DNA from: Tretioscincus oriximinensis
Lineage: Eukaryota > Chordata > Lepidosauria > Squamata > Gymnophthalmidae
Length of the DNA: 64,000 bases
Reading direction: 5' to 3'
NCBI GenBank assembly: GCA_022410635.1
Contig: JAJVDF010000585.1
Span: 307,467-371,466 of the forward strand
A model generated the notes under the pieces. It was given only the letters and a program-made list of their open reading frames with translations, had not been told where the DNA came from and made no database searches. Below are positions 43,425 to 54,774 of the stretch, piece by piece; within the stretch, counting starts at the first letter, position 1; every line of letters starts with the position of its first letter. Both the position numbers and the translations under genes were made by a program.

Positions 43425-43609
43425 TGTTTCATTTCATTTCTATACCGCCCTAAATCTGAAAGTCCCACAGTGGTTAATAATAAAAACCAGATCAGTACCG
43501 TAAATACAATATTGGAAAGTAAGGGAAGGAGATAGGTTTTTTCAGCCAAAGGCCAGGTTAAAGTGGGGCGTCTTCTAGCATTTTCTGAATACGTACAGAG
43601 ATAGGGATT
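43425..43609 (-). mobile_element. L2-like 3' end, antisense
   Basis: TTCTATACCGCCCTAAATCT through GGCCAGGTTAAAGTGGGGCG. Confidence 0.65.
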
Positions 43610-44003
43610 AAGAACATAAGAACATAAGAACATAAGAAGAGCCATACTGGATCAGGCCACAGCCCATCGAGTCCAGCATTCTGTGTCACACAGAGGCCCA
43701 CCAGATGCACCTGGGCAGTCTGAACAGAGGAAAGCAAAATATGCGCCTGTTCTTGACTCCCTGCAAATGGTATTTCAAGAGTCCTGCCTGTTGCTCCATC
43801 ATATGAACATAAGAACATAAGAAGAGCCATCCTGGATCAGGCCACAGCCCATCAAGTCCAGCATTCTGTGTCACACAGAGGCCCACCAGATGCACCTGGG
43901 CAGTCCGAACAGAGGAAAGCAAAATATGCTGCTCCTGTTNGTGACTCCCTGCAAATGGTATTTCAAGAGTCCTGCCTGTTGCTCCATCCCGGAGGCTACA
44001 TCC
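43610..44003 (-). mobile_element. two CR1 3' ends in tandem
   Basis: Two antisense copies (43610-43800 and 43801-44003), each starting with repeated ACATAAG and each about 195 bp. Both stop in the same GTTGCTCCATC region. Confidence 0.9.
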
Positions 44004-44029
44004 AATTCCATCGTGGGGGCTGCCACAGA

Positions 44030-44215
44030 GAAAGATCCATCCCAGAGAAGTGCAGCGGGTGACAAGCCAGATGTTCCTGAACCACAGCTCCCAACATTCC
44101 ATTTGGTTTAGCAGAGTCTATACTACCCACTGGACTCCAGTGATGGGAGTGAAATGGAATATTGGGAGTTGGGTTCAGGAACATCTGGAGTGTCACCTGT
44201 TGGACATATCTGCCC
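44030..44215. mobile_element. foldback MITE (hAT-like)
   Basis: GATGTTCCTGAACCACAGCT and CCCAACATTCCATTT face ATGGAATATTGGGAGTTGG and TCAGGAACATCTGG. Same family as 36930-37088. Confidence 0.7.
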
Positions 44216-44217
44216 TA

Positions 44218-44325
44218 TCCTGAGTCCCCCCCCCTTTGCCTCTGACAGAGGAGGTACAGTCAGGAGGACCTCCTCTTCAGATCTTAAGGCATGGGCAGGT
44301 TGATATGGGAGAACGCGTTTTATTA
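44218..44325 (-). mobile_element. L2-like fragment, antisense
   Basis: AGTCAGGAGGACCTCCTCTT and CTTAAGGCATGGGCAGGTTG are the complement of the L2 ORF segment ALRS-GEALL. Confidence 0.72.
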
Positions 44326-44385
44326 TTATTATTATTATTGTTGTTGTTGTTGTTGTTTATAACTACTAATACTAATACTACTAGC

Positions 44386-44487
44386 TAGTAACCACATGCT
44401 AGTGTAGTCTATGGCAGGCCACAAATGGCCAAACTCTGTCCTGAGATGTGACCCAGAATAAAGCTTTGGGTGGACAGAGCCATTGGT
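44386..44487. mobile_element. family H hairpin element, partial
   Basis: ACATGCTAGTGTAGTCTATG, GCAGGCC, CCAAACTCTGTCCTGAG, and the right end GGGTGGACAGAGCC. Confidence 0.65.
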
Positions 44488-44916
44488 AGACTTGTCCTCA
44501 GTTAATTTATCTAAATCTTTCTCAAAACTATCTAAGATATTTTTTATGATCACATATCCTGGTGGTAAATTCCATAAACTGATAACCTNTAATGAAAAAA
44601 TAGGACCTCTTACCCATCCTCTCATGCCCATCAGCATCATAAAGTAATCTATGCATCCGAGCAAGAGAAGCCCTGCTGACTGGGGCTGGAGCCCATCTAG
44701 TCCAGCCTTCTGTCTCACCCAGCGGCCCACCCATTGCCCCTGGGCTTCTCAAGCAGAAGAAGGCAAAACCTTCACCTGTTCTCCGTCCCCTGCAAACGAT
44801 ACTTCAAGAATCCTGCCTCTTGCTCCATCCCGGAGCAGTATCAAAAGATCCACCCTAGTAGCTATTTATACCCTTGGCTTCCATGAACTTGTCTAATCCT
44901 TATGAACTTGCCTAAT
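44488..44916 (-). mobile_element. two CR1 fragments
   Basis: A diverged one (44488-44645, with GGTGGTAAATTCCATAAACT) and a second antisense 3' end (44666-44916, with CATCTAGTCCAGCCTTCTGT). Confidence 0.75.
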
Positions 44917-45689
44917 CCCTAAACTTGCGCTGTGATCCTGGTTTTCATGTGGTAACCTTAGCCTGAGCCCCAAAGACCTGCTGGGAGAACAGGCTGTTAT
45001 CGAAGGGTTCCTTCCCAGGAGCAAGTGGTATTTCACAGGGGGAGGAGGGAAGCAACAGAAATATGTAATCCCCTGGTGTTTGTGTTCAATGGAAATAGTC
45101 TTTAATATGCATTGTGTTGTGGAGCGAAAACAGAAGGTCCTTGGCTGTGGTCCAGTTATTTGGCTTTTGTTTTGTTTTTTGCAATTGTTCTTCTGTATGC
45201 CGGGTCTCCCGATGTGTGTTTTGAAAGCATTGCCCAGGGGCAATTTCTCAACACACTTCCTGTGTTTTGTCTTACAAAAGCCTGGTCACTAGGCCTCACT
45301 TCCTGCAGAGGAGACAAGCCAGCACCCTCCCGCAATAGAACATTTTGTGTGTGTGTATGTGTTGGGTTAGTGATGAGGAGACAGTTACATCATTGGAATG
45401 CTGAGAGTTTTTCTACATGGCCTTGCTTGTTTTTGAAGGGAAAAGTTGCAGAAGGAAACAGAACAGTAGTAGAAATCTAGTTTGGAGGGAGCACAATAGG
45501 CGTGACTCCAAAGGACGACACATTACTGAGAGACTGACTCACTGATTCTAAGGAAAATCAATCCTATTTTTCCCCTCCGGGGAGGTATACAAGGTTGCCA
45601 CGTCCCACAAGATCCTGTTTACCTGGGATTCAACATGTTTTTAGAACGATAGAGGTGCTCAGATGCTGGTGTGAGTCAGCAGCACCAGC
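44917..45689. other. unassigned sequence
   Basis: Starts with a family T arm (GATCCTGGTTTTCATGTGGT). A GT run lies near 45343-45362. No exon was found. Confidence 0.4.
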
Positions 45690-46667
45690 CCATAGATGGT
45701 GTTGCTTCACTTAGAACNGGAACCCCAGCTCTGTCCAGTTGATATTGTCTATCTAGACTTTCAGAAGGCTTTTGATAAAGGCCCTCATCAAAGGCTCCTA
45801 AAAAAGCTCCACATAAGAAGACAGACTCTGAATCCTGGATCGGAAATGGGCTAAAGGACAGAAGACAGAGGGTAGTAATAAATGGACAGTACTTTGGGTG
45901 TAAGGAGGTAAGAAGTGGGGTACCCCAGGGGTCTGTACTGGGACCTTTGCTTTTCAATATACAGTGATACCTCGGTTCTCGAACGCCTTGAGTTCCGACC
46001 AAATCGGTATTCGACCAGGAGATCCGAGAAAATTTTGTCTTGGAATCCGACCGAATACTTGGAACTCGAACTTCCGCGATGAGCCGAATGGCGTTCATTC
46101 GGCCCAGCGCGCCTTGCTTGCGTCATCAGTGTGAGTCGCGCTTTGTGGAGAGAGTCATTGCTTCGGTTCTCGAACAATTTGGTTCTCGACCGTCCTCCTG
46201 GAACGGATTATGTTCGAGAACCGAGGTATCACTGTATTTATAAACGATCTGGATGCTGAGGTAAATCGTGAAGTATCCAAGTTCGCCGATGACACTAAAC
46301 TGTGTAGGGTAGTGAAAACTGAAAATGATTCTAGGGAGCTCCAGAGTGATCTATTGAAATTGGGTGAGTGGGCATCAAAGTGGCAAATGCACTTCAGCTT
46401 AAGCAAGGGCAAAGTCATGCACATTGGGGCAAAGAACCCTAATTATTCCTACCAACTAATGGGAACCAAGCTTTCTGTGACTAAGCAGGAAAAGGATCTT
46501 GAGGTGTTAGAGATAGCTCAGTNTGCAGCAGCAGCAGCAAAAGAAGCAAATTCAGTGTTGGGGATACTTTAGAAAGGAATAAAAAACAAGTCAGCAGGTG
46601 TTNTTTTGTCTCTTTATAAATTTGTGGTGAGGCCCCACTTGGAATACTGTGGACAATTCTGGTCTCT
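45690..46667 (+). mobile_element. CR1 LINE RT domain, split by mariner
   Basis: The sense copy with the most RT sequence. The stretch YLDFQKAFD (motif A) and SGVPQGSVLGPLLFN come before the mariner. FINDLDAEVNREVSKFADDT, with the FADD catalytic motif, follows after it. Frameshifts are present. The 3' remainder continues at 47086 after another insertion. Confidence 0.94.
45962..46234. mobile_element. Tc1/mariner MITE in CR1
   Basis: 273 bp with perfect CAGTGATACCTCGGTTCTCG ends and TA on both sides (45960-45961, 46235-46236). It interrupts the CR1 ORF between LLFN and FIND. Confidence 0.96.
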
Positions 46668-47085
46668 GCAAAACAAATGAACACAACCGGGGCAGAATCA
46701 GTATCAATATAAAAATATATATATAAATGTAAACAGTGGCACAAAACCACAACTAAAATATCATACTCTAAAAACACACAGTATATCAAATATAAAAGCG
46801 AGAAATGTCCAACAAAACTCAATGTCCAGAGTAATAATCCAAATAGTTAGAGACTGCTGTGGATGGAAGGCACAGTCTGCGAAGGATGAAAGTGAAATGG
46901 TCCAGATAATCCACAAAGGGAGTAGAATGAAGTCAAGTGGTGCCAGACGNGTTTCGACCAGATATGGTCTTCCTCAGTGGCAATAGTCACAATACAGCAC
47001 TCCAGACAAAATGGGTATTTATGTGAGGGTATAGATTATAGAGAGTGCCTCACACTTTCCATCACTAGTAGAAATTTGGCTGCAA
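46668..47085. mobile_element. unclassified insertion with GTTTCGACC palindrome
   Basis: It interrupts the CR1 between CAATTCTGGTCTCTGCA and GCTGCAACATCTGGGCC, replacing about 115 bp. Near 46950 it has GTTTCGACCAGATATGGTC then TTCCTCAGTGGC. That kind of motif recurs in vertebrate interspersed repeats, possibly Penelope-like or SINE-type, but I cannot assign it. Confidence 0.55.
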
Positions 47086-47597
47086 CATCTGGGCCTCTTC
47101 AGCCTTGAAAGACAGCATTTGAGAGGAGACCTAATTGAAGTGTATAAAATCATGCTTGGGATGGATAAGGTGAATAGAGAAAAAATATTTTCTGTATCAC
47201 ACAACATTAGGACCAGGGGGCATTCCTTGAAACTGATGGGCAGAAGAGCGGGGACGGACAAAGGAAAGTATTTTTTCTCCCAGAGAGTCATTGACCTTTG
47301 AAATTTACTTCCAGAAGAGATGATGGTAGCTAGTAGCCTGGATAGCTTCAAGACAGGACTAGATAGATTAACAGACACCAAGGGTGTAAGTAGCTACTAG
47401 GGTGGATCATTTGATGGNGCCTCCGGATAGAGCAACAGGAAGTACTCCTGAAATACCACTTGCAGGGAGTGAAGAACAAGTGCATATTTTGTCTTCTCCT
47501 TTTCAAACTGCCCAGGTGCAATTGGTGGGCCTCTGTGTGAGACAGAAGGCTGGACTAGGTGGGCTCTGGCCCCATTCAGCAGGGCTCCTCTTGTTAG
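47086..47597 (+). mobile_element. CR1 LINE 3' end (continuation of 45690 copy)
   Basis: GCTGCAACATCTGGGCCTCT to AGCAGGGCTCCTCTTGTTAG, with DKVNREKIFSVSHNIRTRGH readable. Confidence 0.88.
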
Positions 47598-48234
47598 TGA
47601 AGGCGCTGTCCCCACTGAATCTCAAGCAGCTGCATTCAGATGAGATATTTCTACAGCCGTGGTTGGTACATCAAGGCAAAGTCGCCTCATGTTCTCACGC
47701 AGTTTCAGCAATCCATTCGCTAAAAAGCCTGTGGCCCGGGTTTTCCAGACAGTAGTTTCAAGCTGCTGCCAGCGTGTGCTCATCTTTTCTCCAGAAAAAA
47801 ACACGGTATGGCACTCGCAGGCAGGAAAAGGGCACGGGTGAGATTTGAGGCANGGTGTTCGCACCCAGCTGAGGTTCAAGGCGAGACATGCACATTCACC
47901 TAGCTATTCTCCCCCTTCTTTGTTCCCCTTTGACCTGGCAAGGCACTCTGCCCGGGCTTTCTGATTGGTGAGATAATCTAAGTGAATAGATTAAAGACTG
48001 TTCATGGCACTGCCTTGGCCAGGAAGTAGTTTCCAGCCCTCCCTTTTCCCCTCCTCACACCAAACCATGCCCAGATTTAACACAGAGTGGACTGATTGTT
48101 AGGAACACCGGATTCACCCAAATGGGTGGGGCATGGGTAGAATGGGCGTGGTTTGGGCGGGGCCAGGGATTTTTGCTTGTATGAGAATTTTGTACGATTC
48201 TTTCCATTTTGATTTTCTGCCACCTCTGGATTGA
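47598..48234. other. unassigned sequence
   Basis: An open minus-strand stretch of about 85 codons exists at 47622-47879 but shows no family I recognise. No other feature was seen. Confidence 0.35.
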
Positions 48235-48335
48235 CCCTGTGAAAATTGTTGTGAGAACTAACAATTGTAAACTGCCCTGAGGCCTTTGGGTATAGGGCGG
48301 TATAGAAATGCAAATAAAACAAACAAACAATAATA
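48235..48335 (+). mobile_element. L2-like 3' tail
   Basis: AAACTGCCCTGAGGCCTTTG and GGTATAGGGCGGTATAGAAA, then AAACAAA repeats. Confidence 0.7.
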
Positions 48336-48569
48336 TGAATTGCTTTTCTCTCCTTTTACGCCAATTCTTTTTTAGANTGGGAATGCCCAGAAACCCCACA
48401 TTCCCCTGAGGCCTGTCCAAGGACAAATCATTTTGACTTTGGTTTAAACAGCAAAGCAGTGAGGCCGGCATTAATTGACCTTGCTTTTTCCTGTGCTATG
48501 CTGCATGAGAATTCATATCCCTTATGCGGGTGAATTTCCTGATAAAGCACATGCAATTCGTGTAAGACT

Positions 48570-48722
48570 GAGTGCCGTCTACTGTCCTCGGCTTCAGCCA
48601 ACTTAGCTGTTCNAAAGCAAAGAAATTTGCAAGTAGATAAATAAGTACCACCACCATGAACAGCTTTTGGCCAAAAAATAATCTTGTAAACTGCTCTGAG
48701 TCCCCGGAACAGGGTGTGAAAA
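48570..48722 (+). mobile_element. SINE family 2, 5'-truncated
   Basis: AGTGCCGTCTACTGTCCTCG through GTAAACTGCTCTGAGTCCC. It is followed by a CTT-rich tail. Confidence 0.75.
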
Positions 48723-48842
48723 CGAGATTCGTCTTCCTCTTTCTCTCTTCTTTCTCTCTTCTTCTTCTCTTCCCACCTCTCTTCCCCCTCTCTTGTTCTT
48801 GTTCTTTTTCTTCTTGTTCTTCTTCTTCACCATCATCATAAA
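48723..48842 (+). repeat. pyrimidine-rich tail (CTT/CTC)n
   Basis: An imperfect TTC/CTC/TTG run that extends from the SINE 3' end. Confidence 0.9.
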
Positions 48843-48899
48843 ACAATGATCTCATGCTGCCCTTAGGATCTGGAAGATATTTTCATATATTTTCCTGTA

Positions 48900-49158
48900 G
48901 AACATAAGAATATAAGAAGAGCCATACTGGATCAGGCCACAGCCCATCAAGTCCAGCATTCTGTGTCACACAGAGGCCCACCAGATGCACCTGGGCAGCC
49001 CGAACAGAGGAAAGCAAAATATGCTGCTCCTGTTTGTGCCTCCCTGCAAATGATATTTCAAGAGTCCTGCCTGTTGCTCCATCCCGGAGGCTACATCCAG
49101 ACAACTATCTTAGTATCCATTTNTACCCTTAGTGTCCATAAACCTGTCTAGTCCTATA
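48900..49158 (-). mobile_element. CR1 3' end
   Basis: Antisense, from ACATAAGAATATAAGAAGAG to AACCTGTCTAGTCCT. Confidence 0.9.
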
Positions 49159-49666
49159 AGAGGTACCATTTTTACATGTTTCCCATTCATTTCAATTTAA
49201 TCTTCTTAGAGCTACAACAATATGTTGTGTCTTATAATTGTGCACTTGGTTCTGAACAATGCTGAGACATTTCCTCCCTTGTGTTGACAATCTGTTTTTT
49301 ATGGTGAGTAGCAGCTGACCAACCTTTGCCAGGTGCCCTAGATAATGTCCCCAGGATTTAATGATCAACTACTGATTGCCACATGATTCACCTATTCTTT
49401 CCAGACGCTGACGGCGTGTTTTTTCCTGATAAGACGATGGGTCTGTCCCATGATCATGCCTTCCAACTGATTGGTGTGTATCCTGTTCTTTTAGTTCCGC
49501 ACCGGTAATAAGAGTGGGGAAACACAGAGTGACTTCACATTCCTGGAATTCTTGGCAGCTGGTCAGAAATCTAACAAAGGGGGTTTCATGGGGGACAGTC
49601 TGGCACACAGCAGTCCTAATCAGAAATAGCTGGAAAAATCACTTGTCAACAGTTTGCAAAACAAAC
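49159..49666. other. unassigned sequence
   Basis: Nothing recognised. Confidence 0.4.
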
Positions 49667-49667
49667 A

Positions 49668-50205
49668 CATAAGAGAACATAAGAGGAACCCTGCTGAATT
49701 GGGCCACCGTCAGTCCAGCCTTCTGTATCATACAGTAGCCCACCAATTGCACCCGCCTTGATGCTGCCTCCGACATGGAGCCACAGGCAAGGTCTGGAGC
49801 ATAGTCTGGAACAGAAGAAGGCAAAATTTTCACCTGTTCTTGATGTCCTGCAAAAGGCACTTCAGGAATCCTGCCTATTGCCCCATCTNGGAGGCAGCAT
49901 CAAGACATCCATCCTAGTAGCTGTTTATATCCTTGGCTTCNGTGAACCTGTCTAATCATCTNTTAAAGCTATCCCTGCTGCTAGCTGCCGTCACCTCTTC
50001 AAGAAGTAAATTCCACAGGCCAATGACCCTCTGGGTGAAAAAATACTTTTCTTTGTCTGTCCTCACTCTTCTGCCCATCAGTTTCCAGGAAGCCCCCCCT
50101 GGTCCTCATTTTGTGCAAGCAAGAAAATTTTTTTTCTCTATTCACCTTATCCATCCCTTGCATGAGTTTATACCATTCAATTACATCACCCTCCAAACAC
50201 CGTTT
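49668..50205 (-). mobile_element. CR1 LINE 3' part
   Basis: Antisense copy of the AGGAACCCTGCTGAATTGGG sublineage, through TCTGGGTGAAAAAATACTTT to the CCATCCCTTGCATGAG region. Confidence 0.86.
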
Positions 50206-50982
50206 ATTTGGCATATCTCTTTTAATCCAGTTTCAATCTTGAAGGACTGAACTATTCCATATAGTTTGTTTGTTTGTTTATTTATTTGCTGGTCTAGTCT
50301 AGTTGTTCGAGGACTGAAGTTGGATTAAAAATATGTATCTGACACCAGGCTCAGTGGTAGATGGTGGCTTTTTGTGCCGTTGTGGTAGAGTAAGAAGACA
50401 CCAGCTAAAAGGAGGCCAAACTAAGGCCCACATAGGAGGCAGAACACTCGTGCAATCCATCCTGTGTGCGACAAGTTTAAATTGGCGCCACTGAATATAA
50501 TAGATTAGCACACATGAGCCAGACCTGAGNAGGCTTAAAAGGGTAAAGAGTGAGTGGGGCTGTACTCTGAACAGCTGGTGTGTGGAGTGGTGCTTTGTGC
50601 TTTGCCCTTTTGGCCAGCAATTTNTGTTCTTTTGTATATATATTTATATATATATACTTTTGGAAAACCCATACTTTTGGAATGGGCATGTTTTCCTTCT
50701 CTCTGGCATTTCCCCCTTGTTTTTTCCCCTCCCCATGGGAAGAATTTAAGATTGCAGCTGTTTAAGGAAAATCAAGATGTCATCCAGTTATGCACCCAGA
50801 CATAATTGTTCCCATTTGATATTTCTGAAGCTGACAATTGGCTTCTCTCTCTTGACAATAATAAAAATGCACAGTGGAAACATCTTAATTTGAACTGCAT
50901 AAGAGTGGAGGGAAGAAGAAGGAGAAGGAGGAGGAGGAGCAAGAGGACCAGGAGAAGGAGAAGAGGAGGAAGTGTAATGATT
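50206..50982. other. unassigned sequence with purine and TA runs
   Basis: A TA-rich run (50634-50656) and a GGAGAA purine run (50912-50975). No exon was seen. Confidence 0.4.
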
Positions 50983-51070
50983 GTTTTTTATATCCTGGTT
51001 TTTTCAACCCAAAGGGATTCAAAGCAGTTTACATAAGCTTGTATTATTCTCTTCACAGTAGACACCTTGT
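50983..51070 (-). mobile_element. SINE fragment, antisense
   Basis: TATATCCTGGTTTTTTCAAC, then CAAAGCAGTTTACATA, then CACAGTAGACACCTTGTGAA. Confidence 0.65.
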
Positions 51071-51074
51071 GAAA

Positions 51075-51170
<96 letters not shown>

Positions 51171-51260
51171 TACTACTACTACTACTACCACTACTACCAC
51201 TACTACCACTACTACCACCACTACCACCACTACCACTACTACCACTACTACTACTACCAC
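51071..51260 (+). repeat. (ATT)n passing into (ACT)n/(ACC)n
   Basis: About 32 ATT units, then ACT units mixed with ACC. Confidence 0.96.
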
Positions 51261-51645
51261 CCAGGGTCTCAAGGTGGTTAACAATAAACAACAGATACAT
51301 GTTAAAGCAACAGTAAAGGGAAGAGAGCATTTTTTTCATCCTGGGGCCAAGCCAAAGAAGTGCATTTTCAAACGTTTTCTGGATGCATAAAGAGAGATGG
51401 TAACTGACCTCAAAGGGGAGACAGTTTCATAGTTTGGGGGCTGCTTCGGAGAAAGCCCTCTCCTGGGCTCCCACCCTCTTTGCCACTCAGGGAAGTGTTA
51501 CAGTCAGGAGGACCTCCTCTCTAGCTCTTAAGGCATAGGCAGGTCGATATGGGAGAAGATGTTTAGATATTTGGGGCTCAAGTGATTTAGGGCCTTATAA
51601 GTGAAATACCATGAATTAGGCTCGGTAGCAAACTGGCAGCCAATC
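51261..51645 (-). mobile_element. L2-like LINE, antisense
   Basis: On the minus strand a decayed WLP-CYRA-like segment precedes the GPKSLEPQ-like segment, as in the L2 C-terminal region. The plus strand shows CTCTTAAGGCATAGGCAGGT. Confidence 0.75.
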
Positions 51646-51884
51646 ACCGTTGGTTGTCTCTTTCAAGACCAGAGTGATATGTGTCCAGCCAGTCTAGCTG
51701 CTGTGTTTGGCACTAGCTGCTGTGTCCAAACTGTTTTCAAGGGCAGCTATAAAGTGCATTTCAATACAATAGTCCAATCTGGAAGATATCAGAGCGTGGA
51801 TTACTGTAGCCAGCCAGATCGACCCTGTCCAGAAGTGGCCGCAATTGGCCAACCAGACGTACCTGGAAGTAGGTCAGCTACTTC

Positions 51885-52145
51885 CTTAAGATAGGATGAG
51901 ACAAATTCATGGAAGCCAAGAAAATCAATGGCCACTAGGTAGGATGGATCTCTTAATCCTGCCTCTGGGAGGAAGCATCAGGCAGGATTCCTGAAGTACC
52001 TTTTGCAGGGAGTTGAGAACAGGTGAAGGTTTTGCCTTCTTCTGTTCCAGGCTGCCCAAGTGCAATTGGTGAGCCTGCGTGTGAGACAGAAGGCTGGACT
52101 AGATGTGCTCTGGCCCCATTAAGCAGGGCTCCTCTTACGTTCTTA
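51885..52145 (+). mobile_element. CR1 3' end
   Basis: GATGAGACAAATTCATGGAA through GGGCTCCTCTTACGTTCTTA. Confidence 0.87.
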
Positions 52146-52196
52146 TCTTATCCTATCCTGTCTTATTTTATCTTATCCTGTCTAATTCTATCCTGT
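52141..52196 (+). repeat. degenerate CTTAT/CCTAT pentamer repeat
   Basis: CTTATCTTATCCTATCCTGT and similar words grow out of the CR1 3' tail. Confidence 0.75.
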
Positions 52197-53275
52197 GCTT
52201 CCAATTCAGGACTGACCAGCAGCAACCTCTATTCCCCACCTTTCCCCATGGATAGACTGACCAGATTTTCTGAGGCCCAAACTGGGGCAATTAATATTCA
52301 AGCTAATTTGCATTACCTACCAACATGCATAACCCCCCCCCCCCCCTTGATCTGTAATTCAAGGACATTAGGAAGGCTGGAATGGATTGGCTGTGTACTT
52401 TGTCAATATTGCTTGTCTGCAGCTGCACAGAATTACTCCATGACCTGCCCCTGAACTGCATGTAAATTTCTTGACATTGAAATGAGGAGTTATTCTTTAA
52501 GGTGTATAATTAAGCCATTTGAAAAAGAGATGCATGTGGGTAACAGTAGGGTTTTGAAATACATTTGTTTGGGCTTGCAGTGAAATGTTTGGACACTGCA
52601 GGATAAAAACTGAGTCCTGAATCTGGAACAAATGATACAGTAATGGGAGTTTACAGTGAAATACAGAATTAAGCTGCCAGTTTTGTTGGCTCTAATTAAC
52701 GCAAAATATTTACTTGTCTCCCGCACTCACTGAATTTGAATGCATTACTTTATCCGAGCACGATTTGTGTGCTGAGTCTTAAAATATTTATTCCACATTG
52801 CATTATATTCTCATCATAATGCTTCTTGGTAGGAGTTGGTATCTTCCATTCAGCAGCGGTTAGACATTCATATTTAATATTTATGTATTGAAGCTGTATG
52901 AAGCTCTCACACAACACGGTTATATTTCTGTGGAGCCCTTATCCTGCCGAACTGGTGAATTGATTCTGAATGAATACGGTATTGAGGAATCCCATTTATT
53001 TTATTTTTTTAAGGTAATGTTTTGGTAATAACACTGCATTGCGACATGAATTGTTGTAACAGGACGTCAGAAGGTTGATGGTTCCTGTGGTTGCTAAGTA
53101 ACAGCAATTTACTTAAAACCGCCAGGATTGGCCAATTCGAGGTTGATGCAATGCTGGGAACTTGCATTTCATCCATTTCTGGTTTGCTCATAGAAACGTA
53201 GAATGATATACAGTAGAAAATACCAGTGTTTTGTCTTCTTTGTGGATTTATCTTTGGTGATGGCTGTTGTTGAGA
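52197..53275. other. mostly unique sequence, no gene recognised
   Basis: Largely repeat-free AT-rich DNA with a poly-C run near 52326-52337. It would be the best place to look for conserved non-coding sequence upstream of CBX7. Confidence 0.4.
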
Positions 53276-53552
53276 AGAATAAGAATAAGAATAAGAATTG
53301 GGTTTTTATACCCCATTTTTCTCACCCAAAGGGACTCAAAGTAACTTACAAGCTATTTTTCATCCGAAGGCTTAAGTTCCATCTTCCCCGTCACATTGTG
53401 ATGGTACATATTCATCTACTTGCAACTGCTTGCTTTCGAACAGCTAGGTTGGCTGACGTTAAGGATCCCACTCCTCTCCACAGCACACGCATGGCTCTTG
53501 AATGTGGACATCTCTGTTGAAAGAGTTCTTAACCTCTGCACCACCATGCCTC
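53276..53552 (-). mobile_element. full-length SINE family 2
   Basis: A tail of AATAAG units, then GGTTTTTATACCCCATTTTT, the CTTTCGAACAGCTAGGTTGG body and the head ending in CTCTGCACCACCATGCC. Confidence 0.85.
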
Positions 53553-53790
53553 TTTGATGCTTGTACCTGGTAGTCTCCCAGTTTGATTCCACACTCCTCC
53601 ATGAAACCAGAGGGATGATCTTGGGCCGATCACAGTTCTTTAGAACTTTCTCAGCCCCGTCTGCTTCACAGGGTTTCTATTGTGGACAAAACAACAAAAT
53701 GCTGTGTGCTACCCTTTGGTTGGTTGCCCTGAGACCTTCGGGTATAGGGCAGGATATAAGTATAAGTAAATAAATTAATATATTAAAGAC
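53553..53790 (+). mobile_element. SINE family 1
   Basis: GCTTGTACCTGGTAGTCTCC, AGTTTGATTCC (box B), CAGCCCCGTCTGCTTCACAG, and the GAGACCTTCGGGTATAGGGC tail. It abuts a SINE-2 in the opposite direction. Confidence 0.87.
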
Positions 53791-54334
53791 AATTGTACTG
53801 GAAAGTACTAGATGGTGATGAAGGCAAAGTTGCTAGAACAGGAGCCCAATCTTAATTAAAATGATTTAGATAAAAAGGCAGAAAATGCACAGGACTATTT
53901 TCTTTAAAACCTCTTAAAGAGCATTCTTAGAATAGGTGCTGAACATGGCTTTTTAAAGGGAAAGCATTTCCAGGCTTCCTCTTTCAGCGAGGTCTGCTTC
54001 CTCTCGTCCCTTGTGTGGTTTTGCTAGCTTTTATGAATCAGCATGCAGCCCTGAAATCTTACTATTTTTAAGGTCAATCAACACATAGAAAAAATATGTC
54101 AAAAAGCTGACAGTCTCCGATCACCAGCTGTGGCCGTGGGCACTTGTGGAGATGAAGAAATGTGATGAGAAGGAGAAAGAGGCTTGTTACTTATTTGGGA
54201 AACCTGATTAAGGGAGGAATTGAAAATGTGTTCGTTTTTGGACATGTTCAGCTTGCAAAAATGTTCCTGTGTGATGTTCTGAAAAGGAATCATGAGTAAT
54301 AAAAGGGAGAGTTCAACATTCCGAGGTATAACGA
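53791..54334. other. unassigned sequence
   Basis: Nothing recognised. Confidence 0.4.
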
Positions 54335-54649
54335 CCAATGACAGGGCTCGAAACTTTTGCAACCTTCAGAGACCCAATGACAGGGCTTAGAACTTTGGCA
54401 ACCTTCAGAGACCCAATGACAGGGGTTAGAACTTTGGCAACCTTCAGAGGCCCAATGACAGGGCTTAGAACTTTGGCAACCTTCAGAGACCCAATGACAG
54501 GGCTTAGAACTTTGGCAACCTTCAGAGGCCCAATGACAGGGCTTAGAACTTTGGCAACCTTCAGAGACCCAATGACAGGGCTTAGAACTTTGGCAAACTT
54601 CAGAGACCCAATGACAGGGGTTAGTACCTTGGCAACCTCCAGAGATCAG
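54335..54649 (+). repeat. 39-bp minisatellite, eight units
   Basis: The unit is CCAATGACAGGGCTTAGAAC then TTTGGCAACCTTCAGAGA. Eight units follow head to tail with few changes; GAGA and GAGG unit ends partly alternate. Because 39 is divisible by 3 the plus frame stays open, repeating MTGLRTLATFRDP, but nothing else marks it as coding. Confidence 0.95.
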
Positions 54650-54651
54650 AT

Positions 54652-54772
54652 TCCTGGGTTAGAAACTGGCTAAGAGACAAAAACAGAGGGAAATAATAAA
54701 TGGACTGTTCTCTGGGTGGAAAAGCGTGAGAAGTGGAGTACCCCAGGGTTCAGTATTGCGATCAGTACTGGG
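54652..54772 (+). mobile_element. CR1 RT fragment
   Basis: AGAAACTGGCTAAGAGACAA through GAAGTGGAGTACCCCAGGGT, matching the region between the A and C motifs of the 45690 copy. Confidence 0.75.
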
Positions 54773-54774
54773 AG

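Noticed and set aside
47622..47879. 86-codon minus-strand frame as a gene
   Set aside because: No recognisable domain, no splice context, and a length expected by chance in 64 kb.
54335..54649. CRISPR-like array
   Set aside because: Units are contiguous with no unique spacers; it is a minisatellite in a vertebrate genome.
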